Shown here: in pieces, positions 44,722 through 57,720 of the stretch
How positions within the stretch are numbered: position 1 is the stretch's first letter
Layout: the number at the start of each line of letters is the position of its first letter
Assembly: GCA_950295325.1 (NCBI GenBank)
Contig: OX485807.1
Span: 3,536,501 to 3,600,500, forward strand
DNA length: 64,000 nt
Origin: Polytrichum commune
Taxonomy: Eukaryota; Streptophyta; Polytrichopsida; Polytrichales; Polytrichaceae
Direction of reading: 5' to 3'
The notes under the pieces: model-generated
What the model saw: only the letters and a program-made list of their open reading frames with translations
What the model was told of the DNA's origin: nothing
The model's database searches: none
Program-made: the position numbers and the translations under genes

Positions 44722-47225
44722 ATGGCTACCATTCAAGCTTATGGGTCTTTGGCACCCTTCACATTGCCTTCTGAGAATGATGGCACCATGTTGGTGTTTC
44801 AAAGGATTTGCTAATTTTGAGGTTCAATCTCCGGGTTGGAACCATATATAATGAGCATGAGATATATGGTGTGCATGGTGATATATTAGAAACAATCTTG
44901 ATGAAAAATACCAGAATTGAGGATGGTCATGATTGGATTTTGGGTTTTGGTTCGTCTAGGGTTATAAGAATTTATGATTCATAGATGCATGTTTCCATAG
45001 TTGTATTAACAAATGAGCCTAGCACGTCACCAAATATGATCTCAAGTGTGGTCGCCATTAAAATTGGAGTCCATTAACAATAGTGTTCTTGTGTTGTCTA
45101 ATTATGATGGAGAAGTTTGTCCAATAATCTATTTGTTGGACACATCACTTTTCCCTTTTAGAAGTGTGACTCCCACACCTTCTTGAGTGTCAGTGGATAT
45201 TCATAAATCACCTTACAATCCTCTTTACTTAAGGTTGCATGGTTAGGGCACTCCATCTCAACGTCCACATCTGCACCCTTTGTCTTCATCTTCAAGTTTG
45301 AGTATTGTTGATGCATTGAAACTTGCAAAGTTCGTAAAAATATCAAAATATGATCTAATAACTATTGACTTTACAACATTAATATGCATGAAGTCAAGTA
45401 CTTGCCACCATCTTTTGATAGTGATGTTATGTTTGCGTTGCCCGCTATGTCAACATACATTCTTAATGCATATGGGCATTCTATGAATGGCATGGATATG
45501 ATGTATGACGGACACCCTTGGTGCACAACCAAAAAAAAAAAAATCCAAATAATTTTGGGTTCTCCTTGAAGACTTTTCCTTATGATGGTCATCTACATTG
45601 CACAAAAAAATATTGTGATTATATGTATCGTAATGGAGGCATTTGCAACTACACCAAATGGATCAAATTAACTCCTATTCTATTTTGTGTGGGAGTTATG
45701 GCCCTAAATAAATCAAGATTGGAATGTAAGGTATGTTGTTCCACACAATGGGCATTGCATTGTGTATTGCTCGCATAGTATATGTCCACTCCACATCCCT
45801 TGGGATGTCAAGGGCATATATACATTTTGGTATTCATGGACACCTTATGTCAAATGGTACATGTTGTGAGTCAGTGCACATAGTTTAGTAGTGCATTGCC
45901 AAGAAAGTCATGAATACATTCGCTGCCAAAACTTTGCTTTTGTAATGATAGCGAGAAAATATTTAATGACAAACTACCTTTTAAAATATCCACCAAATAA
46001 TCTAGAACATTACCTAGCAAGTTTGTCCCTAGAGGTGGATATGGATAAATTTAGTATTTTTGCCTACCCTAACTATCGTAGGTTTGTTTATGATCAAAAG
46101 TGTTTTTTCGTAATGTGATGGGTAAAATGGATAGTATTATGGCATTCAAAGACCCTTCGGGATTCAAATACGTCCATGGTAGCAGATTCCCAAGCAATCC
46201 AAAGACAGTGTTTCTGGACCTTACATGGAGTGGTGAAGATTACAATGACACAAAGACAGTGGAGAAAGCCAAAACTAAAAATCATGTGATTCGTTCATGG
46301 TAGTTGTCATTTAGAGTTGCCACAGACGAAGACATTCTTGGCCTCTCCAAATGGTTGGGGTTCTTGCACTTCCGTTAGATACAATGAGGTAGTTATATGA
46401 TTTTTGTAAGTACATCACCGCCATATATCCAACAATGTTAATTAATTCTGAATATATGTGAAATATATATACAATGTACTTTAATCTATATAATGTTTGT
46501 AGATTATGACTTTGGATGAGCGTGCGGAGATACCAATATGTAACATTGTAAAGACAATGCACAACAAGTGGATCTAACAATCCGGCTCAAAATTTGTGAC
46601 TCAAAATGTGTTCTAGCATTGAAGGGTGATTCAGTGATTGTGCATTGCAAATTGCGTTCACGAGACGGAAATCCTTGTTGATGTCTTATTCATCTACATT
46701 TACTCCAAGGCGAGGCAAGTCATTTGCAGTTTGGCACTAATCGACGTATTTCTCCAGTGGATCACATTTAGTGCCCATGGTCACATGTCACCATTTATAC
46801 TTGTGCAAAAAAAAATATTGTACACGATCCATAACATGGTTGGCACCATTGCGCAAGATTTGCGCCCAAGGGTGTCCTAGGGCCCAAACATGCTAACATT
46901 TATGGCTTGCTTCAAAACTAACAAGTTTGCCATATGAGGTTAATCTAACCTTACATTTTGCGTATCTAGGTTTTTTGGAATTGGCTCATCACCACCGAGA
47001 ATGGTGATCATTTTCTCAATATCAGGGGATGGAGTGGTGTGCGTAGTCAACCCCGCCGGGGTAGATCTAGAAACGATAAGGTTTGAATGTGGCAGAGTAT
47101 GGCACTCACTGTTGGTGACCTTCGAGACAAAGAAACTGGCCTCTGAGTTGCCAACCAAGGGACAACATTCCCCCAAGCATAACAATACCAAGGGGGTAAA
47201 AGTTGGAAGCATTGCCCAACATTGA
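44722..47225 (+). pseudogene. Long multi-frame coding relic, unknown family
   Basis: Eight consecutive plus-strand pieces read as one decayed gene. 44722-44814: MATIQAYGSLAPFTLPSEND. 44877-45077: GDILETILMKNTRIEDGHDW..., one stop. 45384-45530: SFDSDVMFALPAMSTYILNA, YDGHPWCTT. 45518-45778: TFPYDGHLHCTKKYCDYMYR, NKSRLECKVCCS. 45781-45888: YVHSTSLGMSRAYIHFGIHG. 45891-46303, two frames: KYLMTNYLLK, then MGKMDSIMAFKDPSGFKYVH. On to 46375: HVIRSW, stop, VATDEDILGLSKWLGFLHFR. 46507-46560: DERAEIPICNIVKTMHNKW. 47001-47225: GDGVVCVVNPAGVDLETIRF. The Cys/His pairs (HLHCTKKYCDY, CKVCC) look like a metal-binding domain. A tryptophan-rich W..S.....GLS.WLGF segment is striking. It may be a transposase-type protein, which is inference. 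Many stops and shifts; dead. Confidence 0.5.
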
Positions 47226-48589
47226 TTGATTTTGGGATTATTATTATTGTCTAAATGAGGAAGAGGTTTCAACAACATTGTTGAATAATGTTAAGATGGG
47301 CGCACTAATACTTGCATGGGTCCACTTGATGAGGAATCATACATATACGTGTATATAGACATGTATTAAGGGAGAAAAAAACTATGTTGGCATACTTGGT
47401 GACTTTAAGTATCAAGTTTGCAATTTTGGGAAGTCAGTTACACCTGTATTATTGCAATGTAACCAAGTGAAATTTGAACCATGAGTGTCATGTGTCATAA
47501 ATTTTAGATAAAATTATGCCTAACAAAATATAACTAATGACAACATTGTCAAAAATCCCTAGAATCGAGACCCTTAACATTATTTTCTTATTGATCTATA
47601 GAGTTTTATGGTAGCAAAAAGGTTAGGAACTTATCGAGTGGAACATGAACATATGAAAAATACAGTTGTGAAAAAGTTTATAGATTTTGACCCATTCCAT
47701 TCATAAAACTATGAAATGGTACACATTCATGTTTATTCCAAAGTGCGACTAAATTCTTGTTTTCATACTTCCAAGACCAAACTATAATTCATATACATCC
47801 GTGTATAAAATATAACCCAATACCACAAGTGAGACTTATTATTCATAACCTACTTTGAACATTACATAAAATTTGACAATTTGGTCAATTTGGTTGAATT
47901 TTACTAGGCTATCTACATTTTGGTATTCACCTCGTGCCTAAGGAAATTATAGGAGATTACAAATCCTTGGAATATAGATATGCTTCATATCGGGATCATA
48001 CATTGTCGGATATACAGTACAATTAGGTATGGTCCCCCACTACGGTCTCTCTTGGGTTTACACTCGTGAAAAACAAGGAGCATATAGCCTTTTGTCTTCG
48101 ACCTCGTTTGTCATAGTCACATGAAACAAAGCGCCAAACCACTTCCATAACTCATTTTTTTATAAACTATGTTAGTAATCTTATATCCTACCACACAACT
48201 TATATGAAATAATTATGTTGATGGTGACGCGTAGAATTTGACAAACTTTCAAAGGCTAAATAATGATGTAAGAATAATAAAATGTTAAAACCTACATCAT
48301 CAATTTCAATCAATGTTGTGATAAATTTACATTCTTTTGTCATCGTTCTTTTATAGTGTGCCACATTCTACTATTACAAAGTAACTTGAACGTACAACTA
48401 ACATATATGACATGACAATTCTAATATACACTACTTGGTGCAATAGTTACACTATATACCACCCGTTGGAAGTTGTCTAACATAACTTGTCACTGGTTAA
48501 ACTTGGGATGGGAGAAATGTTTTGCAATGAATATAGATGTTGGTTTGTCATGCGCAATGGATGGCAAACTTGATAAGCTCCAACTCGTT
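47226..48589. other. No recognised feature
   Basis: More than 1.3 kb of AT-rich DNA without a long ORF, transposon end or repeat that I could match elsewhere in the window. Confidence 0.35.
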
Positions 48590-48779
48590 AGGGCCACTTT
48601 ACACTGGAGCTTGAGGGCCCTTGACACATGATATACAATTTATGTGATTGATTGAGAAGCCAGATATGGTCCAAGTTCACTTTGCATTGGACTTTGAAAG
48701 CCTAAGGGACCAAAGAAATTCAAATGGGTGAAAATTCTACATGGTGTCCCACATTATAAAAAGCAGATAATATTTCATA

Positions 48780-48938
48780 TAACCCACCCATAATTACTTG
48801 TGCAAGCCACCAGTGAACGGTTCCTACCAACAATGGTTCCATCCAGTGGCTATCATTCGTCAAATTGGAGCTAAAAGTGGCATATGTTGGTAGGAGCTGT
48901 TTGTTGGTGTCCCATACTAGTAAGCGTGGCCATGCTAA
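48780..48938. mobile_element. Family C MITE, copy 2 (degraded)
   Basis: Left part aacccacccataattacttg and centre ggttcctaccaacaatggtt follow 3715-3862. The right end (tactagtaagcgtggccatg) has lost most of its terminal C/G run. Confidence 0.5.
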
Positions 48939-49194
48939 TAGTCTACGTGATATTATGCCATGCCCAACAAAGAAGGTGGGTCTAACATAAAAAATAGGGA
49001 CCGTGACAATCCATTAAAATGACATTGTCCCCTATAAATATTATATTATCAAGGTGAGAACCCGAACTTGAACATTTGTTGCAGTCCCTCAACATGGTCC
49101 ACTTTCACTTTACACTAAGCTTGAGGGACCATCACTTGCAAGATTGGACTTCTATTTCCCACCCTACGATCCAATGATCGGGGAGAACCGGCAG

Positions 49195-49410
49195 TTAGTT
49201 ACAAATGAACCGGTTGAGTTTGAGAAACAACCAGTTGAAGTTCAAGATTGCAGGAAAATTACTGATCATTGTAGAGGAATTTATACTATATACCCCAATT
49301 TAATAAAGGAACACCGGAGAATGTCAACATGTAACCGGTTGGACTTGCAAACGCTAGGATCTCAACCGATTATGCCCAAAAATCTCCCTATCAGTGGTAC
49401 AGCCTTTGGA
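49195..49410 (+). repeat. Family G repeat, copy 1
   Basis: Shares ggttgagtttga, gaagttcaaga, agaggaatttat, tataccccaa/tat and gtcaacatgtaaccggttgg in the same order with 57283-57480. Ends are not defined. Confidence 0.55.
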
Positions 49411-49474
49411 TGATTTCAAAGGCCCTTAGATTTTCATGGTCACCACTCTTGGTTTATGTGTAAAGCGGCCCTCA

Positions 49475-51274
49475 AATAGGGACATCTGCATTCAAAAACC
49501 TCATGAAACGGTTTGAACTTTTGTCAAGTATGGAAAAGTCAAGTATGGCTTTAAGGGCTTCTAGGGGTTAGTAAGGGCTGAACAAGGGGAAAAAACACAC
49601 ACAAACAACATGGTAGTTGTAATTGGCACCGCTTTCTTAGCAAGAGAGGGATTGTGAAGCATCCCTTAACTTGATTGGACTCATTGATGCGAACACATAA
49701 CACAACGATTGATTGAGATGATAGCGTGAATGGTAAGCGCGCGCTAGGATGTGGAAACTCGTGTCCGAAACAAGGGAAGATCGAAAAGTGGGGGTGGGTC
49801 GGGGTGAGGTGAGTGAGTGAGGAAAGGATAACTTACGCGGCGCCCGAGGAGTGTGATGGCAAGCAATGGGTTTGGGCGAGGGGCTCGAGGCGCGTGGGGA
49901 TTACCACATGATGATTTCTAGTGTTGGCATTTTGTTACACCGCGGAAGGTGTCGCGTATAAGGCATGTGGGCCTTGTGGTCACTTGTCTTAATTAGCCAT
50001 CTATCATCTTTAAGCGGTAGAACGGCAACCTTCGTAGTTAACAACGGCCACCAAAAAGGACACGTGTTACGATGAGATTGGACTATGTGTTCAAAATATA
50101 GACATCATTATAAAGTTCATTGGTTAACATTAGATTAAGAAAGCCTACGTAGCTCTTTAACAGACACACAAAGAAATTTTTCACTTTGATCTCGTATAAC
50201 TTATGGAATACAACTTTGATTTTGGACCTCGACGTAACAATCTTGCATGATTTGTAATTGCTACCTAAATGAGACAATTTTCGACCTGATCCAATAAACA
50301 AAATTGCTTGTGAAGTTGGAAGAGCCCAATAGGGCCACACCACTTAACGAGAAAATTTAGCATAGTCAAGTCACCGCTCATCCATCGGCAAGAGGACATC
50401 AATCACCCTTGGTTACTATAAGATTAAGGTGAGGACACCTACCATGATTTTAAAGCCCTTCATAGTGGACAACGGTCAAGCATGTACGTTCATTCTCAAA
50501 AACACAAATCTAGAACTACTATACATACCATTATACCTTGTGATAGGTGCATTGACCTTACACATACACACACACACACACACCGATGTGGTGGTTCCAC
50601 GTGTCCTTGACCGGGCAATGAATGTGGTGGCCCATTCGTTGTATTTTACTTAGCAAGAGTGTATCTAAGTTCAAGGCTCACATGTCTATAGAATTTAGTA
50701 TGCCTCAACTATCTAATTTGGATACATTGGGGCGCATGGGTGGACACTTGAAGTGTGGATGGCATGCAATCCTCGAGGATGGCCATGTCGTCATTCATTT
50801 GCTTCCCTAGGCAACCATAGCCACTAGTGCGGATGACACAAGGACAAAAATTTAATTCTAAAGTTCAATATACAACACACTTGTTCTTCTTGTCTATTGT
50901 CATGACAAAAGATAGAATTGAAGTATTTTGGTTTAAGGGGCATTTTTAATCTATACATGATCATAACGAGCCCAAGTAACTAATTCACATGTAGAGTGAG
51001 TAACTCCCGAGGTCAGATTCCAACGGCATTCTTACACTACATAGTGCATTGATCCCGATTCCCTAATTGCAAGAGGTTTCTTCAATACAAATTTGAGCTC
51101 AAGGGATAAACTATGTGAACTACTTTATTAGTTATTGGTGAATGGCTTACAATGTTATTAATTGATAGAATGTGGTTTGGATGAGTTAAATACACACTTT
51201 TCTTCAAAGCCAAAATTTGATACTATAATCAATATAATAGAATATTTATGCTTTAATTTTTGTTAGTTTGGAAA
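49475..51274. other. No recognised gene; (CA)n microsatellite
   Basis: A (CA)n run lies near 50562-50583. 49700-49900 is somewhat GC-richer. Small ORFs (50083-50343 minus; 50429-50810 plus) have no family. Confidence 0.3.
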
Positions 51275-51491
51275 CTATGCTAAAGATGATGTCTAGTGTC
51301 ACTTACTAGTTGGAATTACACAATTCTATATCTATATACTGAGTATCTTGTAATTTACCAACAAATTTGGTTGTTTGGATATTATAGAACATGAACAACC
51401 TTACTTGGTAAGAAAATTACATCAATAGTAAAAGATGTAACATTTTGTAAATCCAAATAGTAAGTGACACTAAATATCATGTTTAGTGTAG
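51275..51491. mobile_element. Family D element with a full CTACACTAAA end
   Basis: Right end, inverted, reads CTACACTAAACATGATATTT followed by agtgtcacttactatttgga; the left end is a decayed match (ctatgctaaagatgatgtct, agtgtcacttactagttgga). The TIRs are about 44 bp. The centre matches families D at 21471 and 34084, while the outermost 27 bases match family A, so it links the two groups. Confidence 0.6.
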
Positions 51492-53447
51492 CATTTATTT
51501 ATTTTGTTTTATTATTTATCTATTTGTTTGTTGACATTACCAACTTCATCTAAGCACATCGCATCATGTCTTCATAGTATATTTATAATTGTGGCGTGGT
51601 CTCTTAAACAATTATGATATCTAAACCGTGTTGTCAGTATGTATTCATGATGTTACTATTGTATAGATTCAATGTTACAAACATATGCATATTTTCACAA
51701 CAACAAAGCTACATGGAGATAGCAATACAAAATTCACACCCTCAATTGTTTTGTGGGGTTCAATTATATTGTTCACAAAATGATTTGTAGATGAAGATAC
51801 TTGAATGTTCTTGCACATTAGCCCTCTACATGGATGGAACTTAGATCCACTCTTATAAAGCAACAACAATTCCAATTATTTCATCCATCTTATGTGATGC
51901 GTCTGTTAGTTCCTTGTTTTGTTATTCCAAGGTTGTTTGTAGATTCAACAACCTCCAAGACATCTAACTTCCACCCAAATTGGGCGTAGACTAAGTATGA
52001 TAAAAAAGCATTCACCGTAGTACCTAATGTACAATGACTGGGTACCTACTATGACATGTTCAACAAACACAACGTATTAGTTCACGTCTCGAGGTGGCTA
52101 TCTAATCTAACAACCTCCCCCTCATACCATCGAGTTTGAACGGCCTAAAACACTTGTTACTTTGCATGGATGATGGGGCCTTTTCCACATCCGTCCTCCA
52201 TTTTGAATGGATAGCGTGCACATGTGTGGAATGCTTTATGTGGCTACTACTTGGGACATTCATGTCTTTAATTGGAACAAAGCGCTTCTACAATTGTCCT
52301 TCAAGAAATGTCACAAAAACCAACGTGAGATTCCCGCATCTTTGTGAGCTTTCTTCCACATCCTAGATATGTATGAGTACGTACTAATCATCGTAAAGCT
52401 CGAGGTTGCTGATTCAATCATCTTCTGCACTTATTTCATCATGTTAACAAAAAGAAGAAGAAAATGATCCAATCAAACAACTTGCAGCATACCTAAGTGA
52501 TAAATATGAAGAAGGCGATGTTCAAAATTTGTCAAAAGTGTCATGTAGAAGTAAGGCATCCACTATAAGTATGTTCATAAGTCCTCAATAATTGAATTGC
52601 ATCACTGGAATATTGCCCTATGTCATTGGAAAACCTACAAATCTACCACATTAGTAGATTTGTATATTTCTTCCAGCCACACATGACAGTCATTGCAGAC
52701 TCATATGCTAGTAGTGATTTTACTTATAAGGTGCATCTTTGGGTCCATAATCTCAATGGCAAACCATGATTCCCCTTGAAATTGGATGGCTCACAACAAA
52801 TGGAAGAAAATCATTGAAAATTAATGATTGTCAAGGATGCTCATCAAAAGACATTCTAAAAAGCAATGTACAATGCTAGTACATATTGAGACTTGTATGC
52901 TAAAATTTGGATTGGTATGAAAACATCGGTTCAACATGTGTGTTATAAGACAACCATAACATAGTGGACCCCTCAAAAAGGAAAACATTGTTGATATTCT
53001 ATTAATCAAACACTTGGATGAAGCCTAGGCACATACATGCCATCTCAAAATGGGGCTTAGGTGCCAACCAAAAATGTTTACATATTTTAATATTGGAATG
53101 ATATTTATGATAGATGAGGAAAAACTAAAGGAAAACAAGAGATCCTTCCCCATCCCTCACCTACAACCATTACTAATTATATTCCAAACTTGAGTGCAAG
53201 GTTACAAGAAATTGGCAACCCAACTACAACCAAGTGAATTGTAACAAAACCAAAGTGAATCAATCATCCCTCCCTCTCCTCCTATTCTCTCCTCTCTCCC
53301 CTTTCCTTCCCACCTTATGCCTTCCTTGGGTCTTCCTTACCCTCATATACATTGTCTTCATTGAAGCTCTAGTAAGCAGAGGTATCCAAGAAGCAATGAC
53401 ATAACCAAGGAGTATAGAATCAAGTTAATACTAATAGTTACCAAGTA
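51492..53447. other. No recognised gene; pyrimidine-rich tract
   Basis: 53262-53330 is a C/T-rich tract. The plus ORF at 52136-52366 (76 codons) and minus ORFs at 51675 and 52821 have no family or splice context. Confidence 0.3.
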
Positions 53448-54381
53448 CCGTAGGTTCATAGCTGGTTCGACACATGTTAGCCGAATAATTAATTAAATTT
53501 CAAAAAGTCGGTTCGGCACCTAAAAATAGAATATTCATATTTTCGGCAATTTTCTCTTTTAATTTTAAAAATTCGGCTTAAATTCATTTTCTATTTAAGT
53601 TTATATCTTGTACATCTCTCTTGCATTGAATGACAAGTAAGATGTGAGTGAAGAGTTGAGAATGCTCTGTGCTTTATGCAAGTAGAGTGGAGTTGTGTTC
53701 AACACTGCATATGGGATATGTAAACTTTGAGGTGAAGCACCGAGTTAGACTTCATTTTTATAACACGCATAACTTTTGCATAGAGTCTTCAAATGACATA
53801 AAATTTGTTGGAGGTGAAAGATTACTTGATTTCTAAACTTTTCTTAGACCAACAAAATTCCAAAAAAGTTGATCTTCTATGCACAAATGAGCTCCGAAAA
53901 ACTGTTATGAACACATTTTAATTTTTTGATCTTTACACGGCTGCAATGTTTTGTCCATATCTTTTGCATAAAGACTTATTTTGACACAAAACTTGTTGGA
54001 GGTGGAAGAAGGATTGATTTCTCAACTTTTGTTAGTTGGACAAATTCTATAAAACTTCATCTTCTATGCTCAATTGGACTCCAAAAATTTGTGTACAACA
54101 CATTTGAAAAGCCTCACCTAGAGTCTTGCTACTTCTTAACCCATATTCTTTGTGGACTAATGTAAGTGAGCTTGATTACAAAAGGAGCACCTTCTCTATT
54201 TCAAAATTCACATATGCTTCCACTGTAAGTAAAACTCTAGTGAGAAGTAAAAATTTCTTACTTTTTGGCAATTTTGAAAAATAATTAATTTGATATTCGG
54301 CAAAAAATGCAAATAATATTCCAAAATTTTCGGCATCTATTTTTAGGATTATTTTCTGTCGAACCAGCTATGAAACTACGG
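53448..54381 (+). mobile_element. Family F non-autonomous TIR element, copy 2
   Basis: Inverted ends CCGTAGGTTCATAGCTGGTT and ccgtagtttcatagctggtt (inverted right end), each flanked by TA (53446-53447, 54382-54383). The body is collinear with the reverse complement of 241-1183. The internal duplicated block is visible at about 53770-53920 and 53955-54105. The two copies share short ORFs only because they share DNA. Confidence 0.75.
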
Positions 54382-54708
54382 TAGTCAACAAAATAAATAC
54401 TTATGGTGATCTTCATCAAAGATATCAACTAACACTTCATCACTACTCTTTGAGAACAACATATACTCACCTCCAATAACACTTCACCCTCTACTAGGAC
54501 TTCACCTGTATTCCACACAAATATGTTAGACAAAGGATGACTTACTCCTCTAAGTCCGCCCCTTTCCCCTTAATTGGCTACCGCCGCCAATTAAACTCTA
54601 AACATTTATGATACCCCTTCAACTGATGACCCACAATTGAAATGAATCAATCACAAATATAATTTCAATATTGGTCTAGTCAATATATTGCCTAGACAAT
54701 TGCCTTCC

Positions 54709-55114
54709 AAAAGGCAAAGAGTCTTTTGTGTCATTCTTCACGGTTGAAGACCTTGTCGTTCCAATCAATACAAAGAATCCGGAGGGTGAATCATGTTGCG
54801 ACAACCTCGAGATTTAGTGGAACTAGGAACTTCACTATCATTGATTTGGGTGGTTATATGTCAACCCCCCCCCCCCCCAACAAAACAAAGTTGGGGGGGG
54901 GGGGGGTGGCTCTCATTTTTGGTTGGTGGAGAGTTGTCCGTAAGGATTGTTCACTTTGTGACTTGTCTTTTATACATGGCGGTGTGGCAAGCTTGAAAGG
55001 GCTCCGCCTCTCCTCGAAGTGGGTGTGTCTAGTTTTTCTTTATTCGACTCAGCGTTGGCTTATTGGCCTTTTGTCTCTAAAAAATAGCGATCCATCAAAA
55101 AAAAGGCAAAGAGT
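54709..55114 (+). mobile_element. Retroposon insertion with 14-bp target duplication
   Basis: AAAAGGCAAAGAGT occurs at 54709-54722 and again at 55101-55114, bounding about 378 bp that end in gatccatc plus a short A run, the layout of a LINE- or SINE-type insertion by target-primed reverse transcription. Inside, 14 C (54865-54878) and 14 G (54893-54906) face each other across aacaaaacaaagtt, forming a 16-bp hairpin. An ORF of 140 codons (54726-55148) crosses it; the homopolymers encode only runs of P and G, so I do not trust it. No RNA polymerase III boxes are visible, so a 5'-truncated LINE tail is more likely than a SINE. Confidence 0.6.
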
Positions 55115-55899
55115 AAAGTTGCATTTGGGTGTAAGGGGAAATCCTTAGGATATTACTCATGCATAATTTGGCAAAAGCATCGCAACATTGTTAAATATTG
55201 TTATGCTTGAATGTCATTGTGGTTTACATTTTGTTAACCCTCAAAAGTCCTAGTAGACCCAATTGTTTGCTTGGAAACACACATTTTAGAAGTAATGATA
55301 TATAGTAGTGCACCTCAACAAATCACCCTTTATAGTAACTAGTTGTTGTTATCATTTCATGAAGAGTCCCTCAAGGTTTATAATTAAGGGTGACTCTTTG
55401 TTGAGGATTATCTTTGTTGAATGATACATCCTTCGTGAAGGTGCCACATGCACAAAACCAAGCCTTACCAACTTGTCACAAGGACTTCTTTCACTAAGGG
55501 GATCACAAATCATTGCCACTGGCTCTTTGCTACTACAAGGTCGATTTTAGGCATGAAACCTATAACATTATTTATGAACCTATATTGTTTGATGTACAAA
55601 TTTATTTCATGTCATTAGTATTGTTCCCTCGACATACTTCCAATCTCTAAATTATTAGACAACCTTTTAATTTTCTTTCAAATTCCACATAACAAAGATG
55701 ATATATGATCAGGTTGTGTTATGGAATAGATTAATATTGTCATAGAATTTTCATAATGAAACCAAAAACACTTTCTCTTGGACCTCAGTGCTCGACTACC
55801 CTCGCCATGCTCTATGACACCATTTGAAATCTATTGCAATGTTTTGTGGTATGTAATGTCACTTAATACTTGAAGGTACGCAATTGCCAAAACTCTTTA
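55115..55899. other. No recognised feature
   Basis: AT-rich spacer between the retroposon and a family B element. Confidence 0.3.
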
Positions 55900-56407
55900 G
55901 GGCCACTTCACACACACAAGTTAAGAGCCGTGACCACGAAGTTGTGAGAGCCCAAAAGAAAGTGACCAAAGGCCGTCCCAACACACCTCCAAAATCATGT
56001 CGTGTGGTCACGAATCCTCAAGTGTAGTGTGAAGTCATATGTGACCAGGCCCTCAACCCAAATGCTATTTCAATGGATTTCTATTCATGCGGGTCCTCAC
56101 ACATTATAAAAATAGAATAAATCAACGGTGGTGAACATTTGGAGTGCCATGGTCTCCCAATGGTTTTGTGTTAGGCCTACCTCCAAGAGGTGGTTTTTGA
56201 AAATGGTCCAGGTGACCATGACACATGATCCAATCGATGCCATGTAAGAATCCATGTAGACTTTACATCCATCTTGCATTCACATACCCCGTTAGTCCCT
56301 CAAGCAAAGTGTGAAGTGAACTTGGACTGGCTCCGCCTTTTCCATCAATGAGAGTGCTTGAAGTGTAATGGTCACGGGCTCTCAGTCTCGTGTGTGTGAG
56401 GTGGCCC
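55900..56407 (+). mobile_element. Family B PIF/Harbinger-like MITE, copy 4
   Basis: Best preserved of the family: GGGCCACTTCACACACACAA at the left, gtgtgtgtgaggtggccc at the right, and an exact TTA duplication outside both ends (55897-55899, 56408-56410). ORFs through it on both strands are by-products. Confidence 0.8.
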
Positions 56408-56844
56408 TTAGATTAGTTGTCAATATTCACAAAGATAAAGTTATTGGGCAAACCGCCGGTCAGTTCATCCTCGCGGTCCTAGGGACCAGTCGTGATTCAA
56501 ATTTGACCCAACCCCCGGGATTTGCACTTGACCATTTTATACCCGAAGCATGGTAGCAAATGATAGGACCCACAAAACCTCAAGGCAATGTTGTGTAATG
56601 TTGTGTACTTTTACTTTCTTAGTAAAAACATAAGATTTGCACTAAGACATTACAACGTCTCATGACCACAAAATTGTAAGTGACGATGAATATACCATAA
56701 ACTAAACTTATCCGACGGAGTTGGGTTATCATGCGTCCACCCATGGACTTGCATTCGCAAGTGCCACGTGATGGGCCTACCGACCTCACGGCCTACAAAA
56801 TGCTCAACCCAACCTAGGGACCAATGAAGGGGAGAACCGACTTG
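56408..56844. other. No recognised feature
   Basis: Unassigned sequence; the tail of a plus ORF (to 56556) starts inside the neighbouring MITE. Confidence 0.25.
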
Positions 56845-57281
56845 CTACACTAAACATGGTATTTAGTGTTACGTGGCACTTAATGTCACCATGCTAACTT
56901 TTCCGATGACACTAAGTGAACAAATATTGTCACGGGTGGTGGATGAGTTCATTCATTGGCCAAAAGCCTACCTTCTCTTGTCAGCAACTTGGGACGAGAT
57001 ATTGTCAATGGACGATGGATGAGTTCATCCATCGGCCAAAAACCCTACCTTCTCTTGTCAGCAACTTGTGATGAAATATTGTCATGGAGGATTGAAATAT
57101 CGATGAAGAATCACTTGGTAAGTGATAGTAATTGCAACACTGTAAATCTATAATCCCCCCAAAATTTACAAGGAATGTTGGGTTAACATTCAGTGTTGGT
57201 GACATGGAACCGCGGTTTACGATTAGTATTGAGCAAGACGATTGGAATCGGTGACACTAAATTTCATACTTAGTGTTGTAG
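56845..57281 (+). mobile_element. Family A CACTA-like MITE, copy 4, with internal duplication
   Basis: Ends CTACACTAAACATGGTATTT and, inverted at the right, ctacaacactaagtatgaaa. A unit of about 71 bp (ggatgagttcattcattggc ... attgtca) occurs twice in tandem at about 56940-57083; the copies at 42324 and 28682 have it once. This explains the copy's greater length (437 bp). Confidence 0.7.
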
Positions 57282-57282
57282 T

Positions 57283-57480
57283 TCTAGATGAACTGGTTGA
57301 GTTTGAATTAACGGGTCGAAGTTCAAGAGCTTAGGAAGATTACCGATCGTTTTCAGAGGAATTTATGGAATATACCCCATATTAATAATGTCAACATGTA
57401 ACCGGTTGGATTTAGAAACACTACGATCTCGACTGCTTATTTATGCCCAACACTCTCCCCAGACACTGCTACTGACATGT
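57283..57480 (+). repeat. Family G repeat, copy 2
   Basis: Collinear with 49195-49410 (see the shared phrase gtcaacatgtaaccggttgg). It directly abuts the family A element. Confidence 0.5.
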
Positions 57481-57720
57481 AAGTATATATCTACTTGCAT
57501 AACCACCTTTTTATTTGATTCACCTGCACAGCATGGGACATACTATCTTAGTAGTTGGAAACGATCATCTGAGATTGAAGGGGGAAATATAATGTTTACC
57601 CTAATGGAGGCTTCCACATCTATCTTATTCCAAGCATGTAAGTAAGGGGATGCTTACATCATGGACCATGAAGTCATCCCAAGGCCCTGTAAACTATGTG
57701 ATTGGTTGTTGAGCTCGTCT

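Larger units (their letters stand above)
48590..49474. mobile_element. PIF/Harbinger-like element with nested insertions
   Basis: Left end GGGCCACTTTACACTGGAGC preceded by TTA (48587-48589). The right end (about 49425-49474), inverted, reads gggccgctttacacataaac and then matches family B inward (accaagagtggtgaccatga). A family C copy is nested at 48780-48938. A 200-bp repeat (49195-49410) also found at 57283-57480 lies in the right half. The plus ORF at 49144-49413 runs through that repeat and is not conserved as a protein in the other copy. Confidence 0.5.

Noticed and set aside
54726-55148. 140-codon plus ORF as a protein
   Set aside because: It spans both homopolymer tracts and the retroposon boundary, so it cannot be a native gene.
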